From: Ancrocorticia sp047602305
Lineage (GTDB): Bacteria > Actinomycetota > Actinomycetes > Actinomycetales > Actinomycetaceae
Reading direction: 5' to 3'
Assembly (NCBI GenBank): GCA_047602305.1
Contig: JASGHO010000001.1
Location: forward strand, 248,001 to 312,000
Length of the DNA: 64,000 nt
Shown: piece after piece, positions 1 to 8,093 of the stretch
Numbering within the stretch: position 1 is the stretch's first letter
Layout: each line of letters opens with the position of its first letter
The notes under the pieces: model-generated
The model's input: the letters and a program-made list of their open reading frames with translations, nothing else
The model's database searches: none
What the model was told of the DNA's origin: nothing
Translations under genes and position numbers: made by a program

Positions 1-704
1 TCCAGCCGGTCGGACTGCGCGGCGGGAGGGCTCTCCAGCGGAGGGCGCGGCTTCCACGCCCGCAGATTGGACACGTGAAGGGTGGGAACACCCCAGCGCT
101 CGTCGAGAACGGAAGCGAGACTCGCCGTCGTCGTCACCACACCCGCGGCGCGGCTCATCTCGTAACCAATAATCTTGGCCGGCAGATGAACCAGCGCGGA
201 AAACACGCGGCGCCCGGTGGAAGCCGAACTGGTCCTGGTACCGCCGCTGGAAATATAGGTGGACAGGTCGGGCCAGGCGTCGCGCAAATCCACCACGAAA
301 GGCACCCGCAGCACCCGTGCGAGAAGGTGGGCGGTCGACACCGCGGGCAGCGGCGGCGCCGTCGCCACAATAATATCCGGGCGCTGGCGCCGCACCGCCG
401 GAACCGCCATGCGCAGCGACGTGAGAGCAATGACGGCCTGGTCAATGACGCGGGTGCGGAGCTGAAAATTGTGGGGCCGAAAATTGCCGCGCCAAATCAC
501 TTCGCCGCTCGGGCCGCGAGAAACAGAATAGGGCCCGTGCTCGGGCTGATCCGAGAGCAGATTACCGAAGGGATAATGCGGGGGAGCGGTGAGAACAGCC
601 ACCGTGTGCCCGCGCGCAATGAGCGCATTGGTGATCCACTGCATGCGCCGCTGCACGATGCCACGCTCGGGTGACCACTGCTGCGCAACAATGAGAACAT
701 GCAT
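1..704 (-). CDS. Glycosyltransferase family 4, N-terminal part (runs off window)
   Basis: Reading the minus strand from an ATG at 704 gives an open frame of about 234 codons that leaves the window at base 1, so the C-terminal half is missing. The protein begins MHVLIVAQQWSPERG and continues with a Rossmann-type N-terminal fold: a basic helix facing an ITNALIARGHTVAVLT strand, a PPHYPFG loop, then RPDIIVATAPPLP and VPFVVDLRDAWPDL. These are hallmarks of the GT4 (WbuB/WcaI-like) acceptor-binding half. A GGAG Shine-Dalgarno lies about 9 nt upstream. The donor-binding domain with its E-x7-E motif would lie outside the window. The neighbourhood (second glycosyltransferase, sugar dehydrogenase) points to a cell-surface glycan; the sugar specificity cannot be read. 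Confidence 0.85.
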   Translation of the reverse strand, partial: MHVLIVAQQWSPERGIVQRRMQWITNALIARGHTVAVLTAPPHYPFGNLLSDQPEHGPYSVSRGPSGEVIWRGNFRPHNFQLRTRVIDQAVIALTSLRMAVPAVRRQRPDIIVATAPPLPAVSTAHLLARVLRVPFVVDLRDAWPDLSTYISSGGTRTSSASTGRRVFSALVHLPAKIIGYEMSRAAGVVTTTASLASVLDERWGVPTLHVSNLRAWKPRPPLESPPAAQSDRL

Positions 705-743
705 GATCGGACTCCAGGAGCGGGCGAGGACAGTGTTCTGATT

Positions 744-1283
744 CTACTGGTTACGGGCGCCCGGGTCCGAATCGTCGCTGCGGAAAGCATCCTGCGCGGA
801 CAAATCATGGTGGAACAGCAGGTCGGTGAGCATGACGTGCACCTTCTCCACCCGGGGAATGTCGTTGAGGTGGAGAGGCTCGGCGGCTGAGGTCTGGAGA
901 ACGAGGGTGCCGCACCCGAACATCCGATCAAGCAGACTATGTTCATAGGCCACGTTGGAGATGCGGGTGAGCGGGATATCGTGCCCGGTTTTCGTCAGCA
1001 CGCCGGTGCGCGTAATGAGGCGACGATTCGTCACCGTGTAAGTGGACGTGAACCAGTTGAGCCACGGCCACACACCAAAAATCAGCACCAGCGTGAGCGT
1101 CACCGCGAGAATCACCCAGCTACTGGTGGGGCGCCACTCCAGCGGCAGATACACATACGCCAGTACCGCCGCGACCACGATGACGATATTGGCCACGATA
1201 TGGGGTATCAGCGCCTTGATGTGCGTACGCAGATGCAGGATCACGTGCTCGTTCTGGCCGAGGAGCTTGGGTGAAAACTTCAT
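744..1283 (-). CDS. PH-domain membrane protein (bPH2/YdbS type)
   Basis: A 179-residue protein with two hydrophobic segments near the N-terminus (about residues 25-48 and 55-80), followed by a bacterial PH domain. The domain is recognisable from TYTVTNRRLITRTGVLTK and the following IPLTRISNVAYEHSLLDR segment, the usual bPH2/DUF304 signature. Such proteins are small membrane-anchored cell-envelope proteins of uncertain role. The C-terminus is a short acidic tail. The next gene on this strand (the GT4) starts about 40 bp downstream, so the two may be co-transcribed. The ATG at 1283 lacks a strong Shine-Dalgarno. Confidence 0.85.
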   Translation of the reverse strand: MKFSPKLLGQNEHVILHLRTHIKALIPHIVANIVIVVAAVLAYVYLPLEWRPTSSWVILAVTLTLVLIFGVWPWLNWFTSTYTVTNRRLITRTGVLTKTGHDIPLTRISNVAYEHSLLDRMFGCGTLVLQTSAAEPLHLNDIPRVEKVHVMLTDLLFHHDLSAQDAFRSDDSDPGARNQ

Positions 1284-1401
1284 GGCGTCATCGTGTCACA
1301 TAATGAGAGCACCCCGCGAGAGTCACGCGGCAGCTGAGTGGGAAGATGGGGAGTTAGGACGACGACGGCGCCGCGCCGCCCAGTTTCCGGGTGGGTTGCG
1401 T

Positions 1402-2157
1402 TCAGAGCAGCGCGAAGAAGGCCACGAAGGAGAAGAACGTGGCTGCTGGGATGGCCAGCCCGCTGAGGATGGCGGAGACGATGGTCACGCGCAGGTCATC
1501 CTTGAGGTAAGGAGCGTTGACGGTGCCGCCCGCGGCGGCGATGGCGGCGCGCTGGGCGGCCTCGACGCGCGGCATCCAAGTGTCGCGCAGCTGGGTCGCT
1601 TCGATCTTGGCATCGTGGCGGCGCTGCACTTCGTCGGGCGAGGCGAAGACGTCGAAAGGATTGGAACCGTCGAAACTGGCCGAGCCGCCGAAGCCACCGC
1701 CCGCGTTGCCGAAGCCACTCGTACCCGCTCCAGAACCCGCTCCCGTACCCGCTCCAGAACCTGTGCCCGCGAAGTTCGCTGTGCTCTCGTTGCCGTCCTC
1801 GTCAATCACCAGGATCTCCTGGGACTGGGAAGGTGCCTGCCCCTCGTACATCGCCGAATAGTCGACGTTTTGGGTGCCGCCTTCGCCGTCGAAGGTATTG
1901 ACGGTATCCTCAATCCACTCGGCGACCGCCTTTTCCAACCGGTACCTTCTCCATGCGAAGAAGAGTGCGCTGGCGAGCCCGAGCACCCCCACAACAAACG
2001 GAAGCGTGCTGAAGAATCCGGAGGAGGAACGGATAACCAGCCAGCCAAGGATCAGTGCCACGAGGCTCGCGAGCGCCGCCGCGCGTGCCAGTAGCTTGCC
2101 GGGCAACCGTGTCAGTTGCTCGACGATGGGAAGGAAATCTTTCAGCGCACCGTACAT
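1402..2157 (-). CDS. Hypothetical membrane protein with Gly-rich linker
   Basis: Family not recognised. From the ATG at 2157 (GGAAG about 9 nt upstream) it encodes 251 residues. Two adjacent hydrophobic helices (residues about 24-62) are followed by a charged segment, a low-complexity Gly/Ala/Ser/Thr linker in the middle, another charged segment with possible helical character, and a final hydrophobic helix at the very C-terminus. An upstream in-frame ATG at 2286 would add 43 residues. It has no ribosome-binding site, crowds the divergent gene at 2317, and its added residues look unlike a signal or domain, so I prefer 2157. The linker contains near-identical short repeats (GTGSGAGTGAGSGAG). 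A cell-envelope role is inference only. Confidence 0.6.
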   Translation of the reverse strand: MYGALKDFLPIVEQLTRLPGKLLARAAALASLVALILGWLVIRSSSGFFSTLPFVVGVLGLASALFFAWRRYRLEKAVAEWIEDTVNTFDGEGGTQNVDYSAMYEGQAPSQSQEILVIDEDGNESTANFAGTGSGAGTGAGSGAGTSGFGNAGGGFGGSASFDGSNPFDVFASPDEVQRRHDAKIEATQLRDTWMPRVEAAQRAAIAAAGGTVNAPYLKDDLRVTIVSAILSGLAIPAATFFSFVAFFALL

Positions 2158-2316
2158 GGCCCCATTCTTCCATCCGTACTTGCCTCTTCGCCCGCTTCCC
2201 TTCTCAGGGCGAACATCTGGGCGAACGATGGCCCTGAGCAGTGGGTGAGCTTGATTCGCCCGGGGAAATAGTGAATTCTTGGTCATATTGATCGTGCCAA
2301 TAGAGAGTCAGTTGCC

Positions 2317-4188
2317 GTGAGTTTACGTGGGTTTCGACGTGGGCTGTGGCACTTGCGCCATGGTGGCCCACAGCAGTTAAAAGAATATCGGCGCCGCGCG
2401 TCAAGCCGAGCCGGTTCTGTTTCTCGCGCGCCCGGCCCTAGCCCAGCTTCCACACCTTCCAAGCCCGCAGCTGTGCGTCCCTCGGATTTCGCACCCTGGC
2501 CACTGCCGGAGGTGGCGCCACGGCGCACCCTGCGCGTGGGCATGATTGCCGATACCTTCACCGCGTTGGCATTCCGCTACGAGTGGGACGGCGTGGCGCT
2601 ACACCCCGATACCTTCCGCGAGGAGATCGCCAGCCTCGACATGCTGTTTGTGGAATCGGCCTGGCACGGCAACGACGATGCCTGGCAATATCAGCTCACC
2701 GGCTCGAAGGCGCCCTCCCAGGCACTGCGCGACCTTGTGGCACAGTGCCGCACACTCGGCATCCCCACGGTGTTCTGGAACAAAGAGGACCCGGTCCATT
2801 TCGCCGACTTCCTCGACACCGCCCGGCTTTTCGATTGGGTCTTCACCACCGAGGGCGAGTGCATCGAGAACTATCGCGAGGAGCTCGGCCACGACCGCGT
2901 GGGCTTGCTTCCCTTCGCCGCCCAGCCCGCGATCCACAACCCGATGGGTCGCCCGGCCGCCAACGAGATTCGCGACATCGCCTTCGCTGGCACCTACTTC
3001 GCGCACAAGTATCCTGAGCGGCGCGAACAGATGGACATGCTGCTTGGCGGCGCCATGGACGTGCACGAGAAGTATCGCGCCAGCCTCGATATTTTCGCCC
3101 GCTTCCAGGGCATGGACCCGAACTATTCCTACCCGCCGCCCCTCGATGGTTTCGTGCGCGGCGAGCTGAGTTACCGCCAGGTTCTCTCCGCCTACCGCTC
3201 CTACCGCACCTTCATCAACGTCAATTCGATTCCGAACAGCCAGACGATGTGTGCGCGCCGGATCTTCGAAATTACCGCGTGTGGCGCCGTCGTCGTCTCC
3301 TCGCAAACTCCGGCGATTGATATCTACCTGGGCGACGCCGTCGTCGAAAGCCGGGACCGTTCCGAAAGCGCCGCGGTGTTCCGGGCGTTGTTGCGTTCTC
3401 CGGAGCTGCGCGAGCGGCTCGTCTACCAGGGGCAGATGGCGATCTGGGAGCGGCACACCTATTCCCATCGCGCGGACCAGGTGCTCACGGCGGTGGGGCT
3501 GACCGATCATGTGCTGGGTCAGCCGCGGGTGTCGGTGCTTGTGTCGACGAACCGGCCCCATCAGGTGGGTCACGTCTTGAACCAACTCGCCTGCCAGCGC
3601 GGCGTGGAGATCCAGCCGCTCATCCTCACCCACGGCTTCGTGCCCGATCCCAGCGACGTCGCGTTCGCCAAACGCCTGGACGTCGAATGGGTGGCGGGTG
3701 AAGCGGAATGGACGCTGGGTGCCTGTTACAACGAGTTGCTTTCACGCGCCCGCTTCCCGATATCCGCGAAATTTGACGACGACGACGAATACGGCCCCTT
3801 TTACCTGCTGGAACAGTCGATGGCCATGGTCTACACCGGCGCGGATGTGGTGGGCAAACAGAGCCATTTCACGCGGCTGGAGTCCAACACCCAGAACTAT
3901 CTGGCGGTGCGTACCCCGGGCTTCGAACACTGTACGACGCATTTCGTGTCCGGGCCCACACTGGTATTCGATACTGACTTCGTGCGCGAGATCGGATTCG
4001 AGGACCGTAGCCAGGGCGAGGATACCGCGCTGCTCAAGGCGGTACTGGACGCGGGCGGCACCATCTGGTCCACCAGCAAGTACGGCTTTATCCAAAACCG
4101 TAAGCGCAGCGCCCACACCTGGCGCGTGCGAAATGCGGACATTCTCGCCAATGCGGAGGTTGTAAGCGGTGACTACACCGGTGTCTGA
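2317..4188 (+). CDS. Two-domain glycosyltransferase (CgeB-like GT-B plus GT-A)
   Basis: A 623-residue protein from a GTG start. The first part (about residues 70-390) resembles the CgeB/DUF3880 glycosyltransferase fold: a KEDPVHF strand, an FDWVFTTEGECI turn, and the donor-side TMCARRIFEITACGAVVV segment with the typical glutamate. The last part (about 405-615) opens with RVSVLVSTNRPHQVGHVLNQ and contains FDDDDEYG, a DxD-type metal/nucleotide-sugar motif, and SQGEDTALL, which together look like a GT-A (family 2) domain. It probably makes two linkages or adds one sugar under dual control. It overlaps the start of the dehydrogenase gene by 20 nt, implying coupled translation and a shared glycan pathway. 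Confidence 0.8.
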   Translation: MSLRGFRRGLWHLRHGGPQQLKEYRRRASSRAGSVSRAPGPSPASTPSKPAAVRPSDFAPWPLPEVAPRRTLRVGMIADTFTALAFRYEWDGVALHPDTFREEIASLDMLFVESAWHGNDDAWQYQLTGSKAPSQALRDLVAQCRTLGIPTVFWNKEDPVHFADFLDTARLFDWVFTTEGECIENYREELGHDRVGLLPFAAQPAIHNPMGRPAANEIRDIAFAGTYFAHKYPERREQMDMLLGGAMDVHEKYRASLDIFARFQGMDPNYSYPPPLDGFVRGELSYRQVLSAYRSYRTFINVNSIPNSQTMCARRIFEITACGAVVVSSQTPAIDIYLGDAVVESRDRSESAAVFRALLRSPELRERLVYQGQMAIWERHTYSHRADQVLTAVGLTDHVLGQPRVSVLVSTNRPHQVGHVLNQLACQRGVEIQPLILTHGFVPDPSDVAFAKRLDVEWVAGEAEWTLGACYNELLSRARFPISAKFDDDDEYGPFYLLEQSMAMVYTGADVVGKQSHFTRLESNTQNYLAVRTPGFEHCTTHFVSGPTLVFDTDFVREIGFEDRSQGEDTALLKAVLDAGGTIWSTSKYGFIQNRKRSAHTWRVRNADILANAEVVSGDYTGV

Positions 4189-5512
4189 CATGTGGGGCAA
4201 TGACCTGAGCGGAACGCGCGGCTCAGTGGCCGTCATTGGCCTCGGATACATCGGATTACCAACAGCCGTGGTGCTTGCCCACAACGGTTGGGACGTCACC
4301 GGAGTGGACGTTCGTCCGGAGATTCTCGCGAGTGTGGCAGCCGGTGAGCTCCCGTTCTTCGAAGAAGGGCTGGCGGACTTGCTGCGCGCGGCCGTGGATG
4401 CCGGACGGTTGCGGGCGGTATCGGAGATTCCTTCCGCACAGCGTTACGTCATTGCGGTGCCCACGCCGATGACGCCAGCGCACGAAGCGGAGCTTGCTGC
4501 CGTGCGCGCGGTGTTCGAGCAGGTCGCAGGTGTGCTGAAGGGCGGTGAGACGGTCATTTTGGAGTCCACCTCGCCCACCGGAACCACTCGCGAGATGGCG
4601 GAGTTGGTGGCGCGGCTGCGGCCGGATCTTGTTGTTGACGGACTTGTGGAAGCCGGGCTGGTAGATGGCGGAGTTGGTGCAGCGGCTGGCGGGACCGAAC
4701 CGGTCTATGTCGCCTACGCACCCGAGCGTGTGCTGCCCGGGCGCATCGTGGCCGAGCTGCACACCAATGATCGTATTGTGGGCGGACTGAGCGGGAAGGC
4801 AGCCGAGCGGGCCGCCGCGCTGTACCGCTCCTTCTGCCGTGGCGAGGTGCTCACCACCACCGCTCCCACGGCCGAACTGGTCAAACTCAGTGAGAACGCC
4901 TTCCGCGACGTCAACATCGCCTTCGCCAACGAACTCTCTCTCATCGCCGACGCCGAGGGTGTGGACGTCTACGAACTCATCCGCCTCGCCAACCGGCATC
5001 CGCGCGTGAAAATCCTGCAACCGGGCCCCGGGGTGGGCGGGCACTGCATCGCCATCGACCCCTGGTTTATCGTGCAACGCAACCCCGAACTGGCGCGGTT
5101 GATTCGCACCGCCCGCGAGGTCAACGATTCCAAACCGCACTGGGTGGTGGACAAACTGGGCGCGGCGCTCGGGCGTTTTGTGGGCAGCGGGCTCAGTCCG
5201 CACGTGGCGCTGCTTGGTTTGACCTTCAAACCCGATGTCGACGACGTACGCCAGTCACCGGCATTGGAGATCGCCCGGTTGGCGGCACGGCGTTTCCCGG
5301 GCGCGAACTTTGTGGCGATTGATCCTCACGTGCGCGCGCTCCCCGCGGACCTGGAGGCAGCCCAGAACGTGGCGCTGGAGGTGGACGCGGCAAAGGTGAG
5401 GGGTGCGGACGTCGTCGTCTTCCTTGTTGCTCACCGAGAGTTCGCGGCGCTACGTGAGGCGATCGGACCTGACACCGAGGTACTTGACGTGACCGGCATG
5501 TGGCACAGCTAG
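4169..5512 (+). CDS. wecC: Nucleotide-sugar dehydrogenase (UDP-ManNAc dehydrogenase type)
   Basis: A 447-residue UDP-glucose/GDP-mannose dehydrogenase-family enzyme, expected to oxidise a UDP-HexNAc to the uronate with two NAD+. The NAD-binding GLGYIGLP is at residues 24-31. The central helix SENAFRDVNIAFANELSLI and the catalytic segment GVGGHCIAIDPWF (Cys about 293) are of the WecC type. The C-terminal domain carries GLTFKPDVDDVRQSPALE. The GTG at 4169 is chosen because a GCGGAGG Shine-Dalgarno sits about 9 nt upstream; ATG 4190 is the alternative. Oddity: around residues 150-175, just before YAPERVLPG, there is an extra Gly/Ala-rich segment whose DNA is a shifted-frame copy of sequence 70 bp upstream. 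No WecB epimerase is visible in the window. Confidence 0.85.
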   Translation: MTTPVSDMWGNDLSGTRGSVAVIGLGYIGLPTAVVLAHNGWDVTGVDVRPEILASVAAGELPFFEEGLADLLRAAVDAGRLRAVSEIPSAQRYVIAVPTPMTPAHEAELAAVRAVFEQVAGVLKGGETVILESTSPTGTTREMAELVARLRPDLVVDGLVEAGLVDGGVGAAAGGTEPVYVAYAPERVLPGRIVAELHTNDRIVGGLSGKAAERAAALYRSFCRGEVLTTTAPTAELVKLSENAFRDVNIAFANELSLIADAEGVDVYELIRLANRHPRVKILQPGPGVGGHCIAIDPWFIVQRNPELARLIRTAREVNDSKPHWVVDKLGAALGRFVGSGLSPHVALLGLTFKPDVDDVRQSPALEIARLAARRFPGANFVAIDPHVRALPADLEAAQNVALEVDAAKVRGADVVVFLVAHREFAALREAIGPDTEVLDVTGMWHS

Positions 5513-5520
5513 GAGGGGTG

Positions 5521-6249
5521 ATGGGGCGCGATCGGGGAGTGTTTGTTTTCGGCTCGTGCGTGAGCCGAGACCTGCTCGCGTTCCATCCCGAGCTGGGCGA
5601 GGTGACCGGGTACATTGCCCGCCAGTCGTGGCTCAGCGCGGAACGCGGCTGGCCGCTACCCGAACATCCCGACGGGCTGGACTCGGATTTTCAGCACCGT
5701 CTACTGTGCGGCGACTTTGCGGGCAACGCGTTTGCCGCCGTGCAGGAGGCCGCGCAGCGAGGTGACTACCTGCTTCTGGATCTGGTAGATGAACGGCTTG
5801 GGATCTACACGAATTTTGCCGGTTACAACGTCACGGCGTCGCAGGAACTCAAAGAATCCGCGTGGTATGGGCAGGTTCAAGAGCAGGGACTTTACACCGC
5901 GTTCGGCGAGCCAGAGCATTATGCGGAATGGAAGGCAGCCGCGGCGCGCTTACATGAGGTGATCGTGGGGTGTGGAGCGATTGAGCGAACCATTATTCTT
6001 GCGCCGGATTTTGCCGCCCAAGATGAAGAAGGGCACGATGTTCACGGTTCGCTCGGGCGAACGAGCGCGGACTGGAACGAGGCGTACGCGCCGTATTACC
6101 AGTGCGCTCGCGAACTGGGATTCGAGGTGCTGCATCTTGCAGACGTTTGTGCCGATTCCGGGCACCAATGGGGCGCGGCGCCCTTCCACTACGTCGCCGA
6201 GGTCTATGCGGAGATGGCCCACCGGATTAGTGACAGGTGGACAGTTTAA
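5521..6249 (+). CDS. DUF6270 family protein
   Basis: A 242-residue soluble protein beginning MGRDRGVFVFGSCVSRDLL. The FGSCVSRD segment near the N-terminus is the signature of DUF6270, an uncharacterised SGNH-hydrolase-like family often found next to polysaccharide and teichoic-acid genes. Later segments (LLLDLVDERLGIY, GHQWGAAPFHYVAEVYAEM) match the expected block order. The start at 5521 is supported by AGGAGGGG at 5511-5518; an in-frame GTG at 5500 would overlap the dehydrogenase gene. It follows that gene almost directly, so it probably belongs to the same glycan operon. Enzymatic activity is not established. Confidence 0.75.
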   Translation: MGRDRGVFVFGSCVSRDLLAFHPELGEVTGYIARQSWLSAERGWPLPEHPDGLDSDFQHRLLCGDFAGNAFAAVQEAAQRGDYLLLDLVDERLGIYTNFAGYNVTASQELKESAWYGQVQEQGLYTAFGEPEHYAEWKAAAARLHEVIVGCGAIERTIILAPDFAAQDEEGHDVHGSLGRTSADWNEAYAPYYQCARELGFEVLHLADVCADSGHQWGAAPFHYVAEVYAEMAHRISDRWTV

Positions 6250-6266
6250 CGGGGCGGGGTCGCTTC

Positions 6267-7019
6267 TCACGTTGCGCGGCGGGGCATGGTGAAAGCCGCG
6301 ATGGCGAGAGCGAGCAGACCGAAGCCGCCGAGGACGCCCAGATCGACTGCCAGTTCTGAGGTGAAGGAAGAGTTGGCGTCCACAACATGCAGGGCGTCCA
6401 CCGCGTAGCTCATGGGCAGGATGTTGGACCACCATTCGAGTACGGTGGGGAGCCGATCGCGGGCCACAAACAGCCCGCACAGGAAGATCTGTGGCCCGAT
6501 GACCACCGGCATGAATTGCACTGCTTGGAACTCGGTGCGGGCAAAGGCACTGGTGAGAAGGCCGAGAGCTACACCCACCACCGAGTCGAGAGCGGCGATG
6601 AGAAGAATCCATGGCGAGCCAGCAGATTCTACTCCCAGCCAGTAGTACGCCACCCCGCACAAGATAAGTGACTGAACAAGCGCCATGACGGCAAACGCAC
6701 TGGCGTAGCCAAGTAGCAGGTCAGCCCGGTGGAGAGGAGTGGTCCAGAGCCGTTCGAGAGTACCCGTGACGCGCTCGCGCTGCATCGCCACCGAGGTAAC
6801 TAGGAACATCGCGATCATCGGGAGGATTCCCAGCATCGTCAACGCGATGCCGGGGAAGGCTGGATCGACTCCCGAAATCTCCGGGTAGTCACCGTAGACG
6901 TAGTAGAGCAGCACGAGTAGCAGAGTAGGGACGCCGAGAATCAGCCCGATGGTGCGCGGATCAGCCTTGAGTTGGCGCAGTACGCGATAAGTGGTGGCGC
7001 GATAGGTCCGGAAGTTCAT
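6267..7019 (-). CDS. ABC-2 type exporter permease
   Basis: A 250-residue integral membrane protein with about six hydrophobic segments (near residues 23-41, 57-80, 100-122, 133-158, 165-185 and 222-243). After the second segment comes the charged MQRERVTGTLERLWTTPL loop, the usual ABC2_membrane signature before the third helix. It is the channel half of an exporter whose ATPase is encoded immediately upstream on the same strand; the two genes overlap in an ATGA-type junction at 7016-7019. The substrate (drug, lipid or glycan) cannot be inferred. It converges on the DUF6270 gene with 17 bp between stops. Confidence 0.9.
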   Translation of the reverse strand: MNFRTYRATTYRVLRQLKADPRTIGLILGVPTLLLVLLYYVYGDYPEISGVDPAFPGIALTMLGILPMIAMFLVTSVAMQRERVTGTLERLWTTPLHRADLLLGYASAFAVMALVQSLILCGVAYYWLGVESAGSPWILLIAALDSVVGVALGLLTSAFARTEFQAVQFMPVVIGPQIFLCGLFVARDRLPTVLEWWSNILPMSYAVDALHVVDANSSFTSELAVDLGVLGGFGLLALAIAAFTMPRRAT

Positions 7020-7987
7020 GACTGCTCCTCTCCGCGCGCGCCATCTTGGGCGTGAGGAACGCCATCTTCACGCCGATGCCGCGAACGCCTCCCGACGTCG
7101 CGGTTCTTGATGAGCAGCAAAAATGCTTCATCGGGTGACGCCGCACCGGTGCGCCGCATGAGCTGCTCCGGAGTAAGTTGACCAAGCACCTCGCCCTCGC
7201 GCATGAGAAGCAGACTGTCACAGCGCGTCGCCTCATCCATCACGTGACTGGAGACGATGAGCGTGTGCCCCGCACCCGCCAACGCCCGGAAAGTGTCCCA
7301 GAGTTCCGTGCGGGTGACAGGGTCGAGACCCACGGTTGGTTCGTCCAAGACCAGAACCTCGGGATTCCCCACCAACGCGCACGCCAGGGAAGCGCGACTG
7401 GCCTGGCCTCCGGAGAGCTGAGAAACCCGACGCGCCGCGTACTCGGAGAGCCCGACAGTCTCCATCGCCTGCGCAACGGCATCTCGCCCCACCCCATACA
7501 AGGTCGCAAAATACTCGACGTTCTGCTTCACCGTGAGATCGGCGTACACCGAGACCTGCTGCGTCACGTAACCAATCCGACCACGCAGCTCGCGAGCGCC
7601 CGTCGCCAACCCCAGCACCTCAATACTGCCTCCGGCGATTTTCTGCACCCCGACAATAGAACGCATGAGGGTCGTCTTCCCGCATCCGGACGGCCCAAGC
7701 AATCCGATAATCGAACCGCGTGCAACCGTGAGGGAGACATCGCGAAGAATCGTCCTCCCACCACGCACCACGTCAAGGTGAGTAACGACGACGCAGTCCG
7801 AGCCGGATGCGCTTGCGGATGCGGGCGAGGACCAGGACGTCGCCTCGCCCCGCTGGGGCCCGACGACGGCCGAACTGGAGGTGCTCGCCGAGCCGTCACC
7901 AACGCGACCGGAGCGGACGCCGTCGTCGTCGATCCTGCCGCTTCCACTGCGCTCGCGATCAGCCGCGTGCTTGCCAACTCTTTCCAT
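7016..7987 (-). CDS. ABC transporter ATP-binding protein
   Basis: A 323-residue ATPase. It has Walker A GPSGCGKTT, the Q-loop region GYVTQQVSVYADLT, signature LSGGQASR, Walker B VLVLDEPTVGLD and the H-loop LIVSSHVMDEATRC, all of the DrrA/CcmA type that partners ABC-2 permeases. The ATG at 7987 is chosen because a TACGTT box (7994-7999) sits 6 nt upstream, as in leaderless transcripts, and because longer starts would run into lepA. This leaves an unusual N-terminal extension of about 70 residues rich in Ser, Gly, Asp and Arg before the ATPase fold begins at VVVTHLDVVRGG; it looks disordered. The C-terminal tail after the ABC fold is Arg-rich. Confidence 0.85.
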   Translation of the reverse strand: MERVGKHAADRERSGSGRIDDDGVRSGRVGDGSASTSSSAVVGPQRGEATSWSSPASASASGSDCVVVTHLDVVRGGRTILRDVSLTVARGSIIGLLGPSGCGKTTLMRSIVGVQKIAGGSIEVLGLATGARELRGRIGYVTQQVSVYADLTVKQNVEYFATLYGVGRDAVAQAMETVGLSEYAARRVSQLSGGQASRASLACALVGNPEVLVLDEPTVGLDPVTRTELWDTFRALAGAGHTLIVSSHVMDEATRCDSLLLMREGEVLGQLTPEQLMRRTGAASPDEAFLLLIKNRDVGRRSRHRREDGVPHAQDGARGEEQS

Positions 7988-7993
7988 ATATGA

Positions 7994-7999
7994 AACGTA
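7994..7999 (-). promoter_or_regulatory. -10 box, leaderless start of ABC ATPase gene
   Basis: On the minus strand TACGTT is followed by six bases and then the ATG at 7987. This matches the TAnnnT box plus 6-7 nt spacing seen in front of several other genes here, implying that transcription starts at the start codon. Confidence 0.45.
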
Positions 8000-8059
8000 G
8001 CACTGGCGAACGCAGTCAACCCCACACACGGGAAAATTCCTGCCGGGGGAAATCCCCAC

Positions 8060-8065
8060 TAGAAT
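8060..8065 (+). promoter_or_regulatory. -10 box of lepA
   Basis: TAGAAT lies 28 bp before the GTG start of lepA, in the divergent gap with the ABC ATPase gene. No convincing -35 hexamer is seen. Confidence 0.35.
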
Positions 8066-8093
8066 GGGCGGGAGTTTTCTTCTAAGGAGTACT

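Noticed and set aside
1042..2094. 350-residue plus-strand frame
   Set aside because: It is antisense to the PH-domain and membrane-protein genes, with an Arg/Thr repeat created by the Gly-rich linker DNA.
2158..2286. N-terminal extension of the hypothetical membrane protein
   Set aside because: No ribosome-binding site at 2286, and the added residues are low in domain character; the ATG at 2157 is preferred.
2599..3633. 344-residue minus-strand frame
   Set aside because: It is the shadow of the two-domain glycosyltransferase; no domain motifs.
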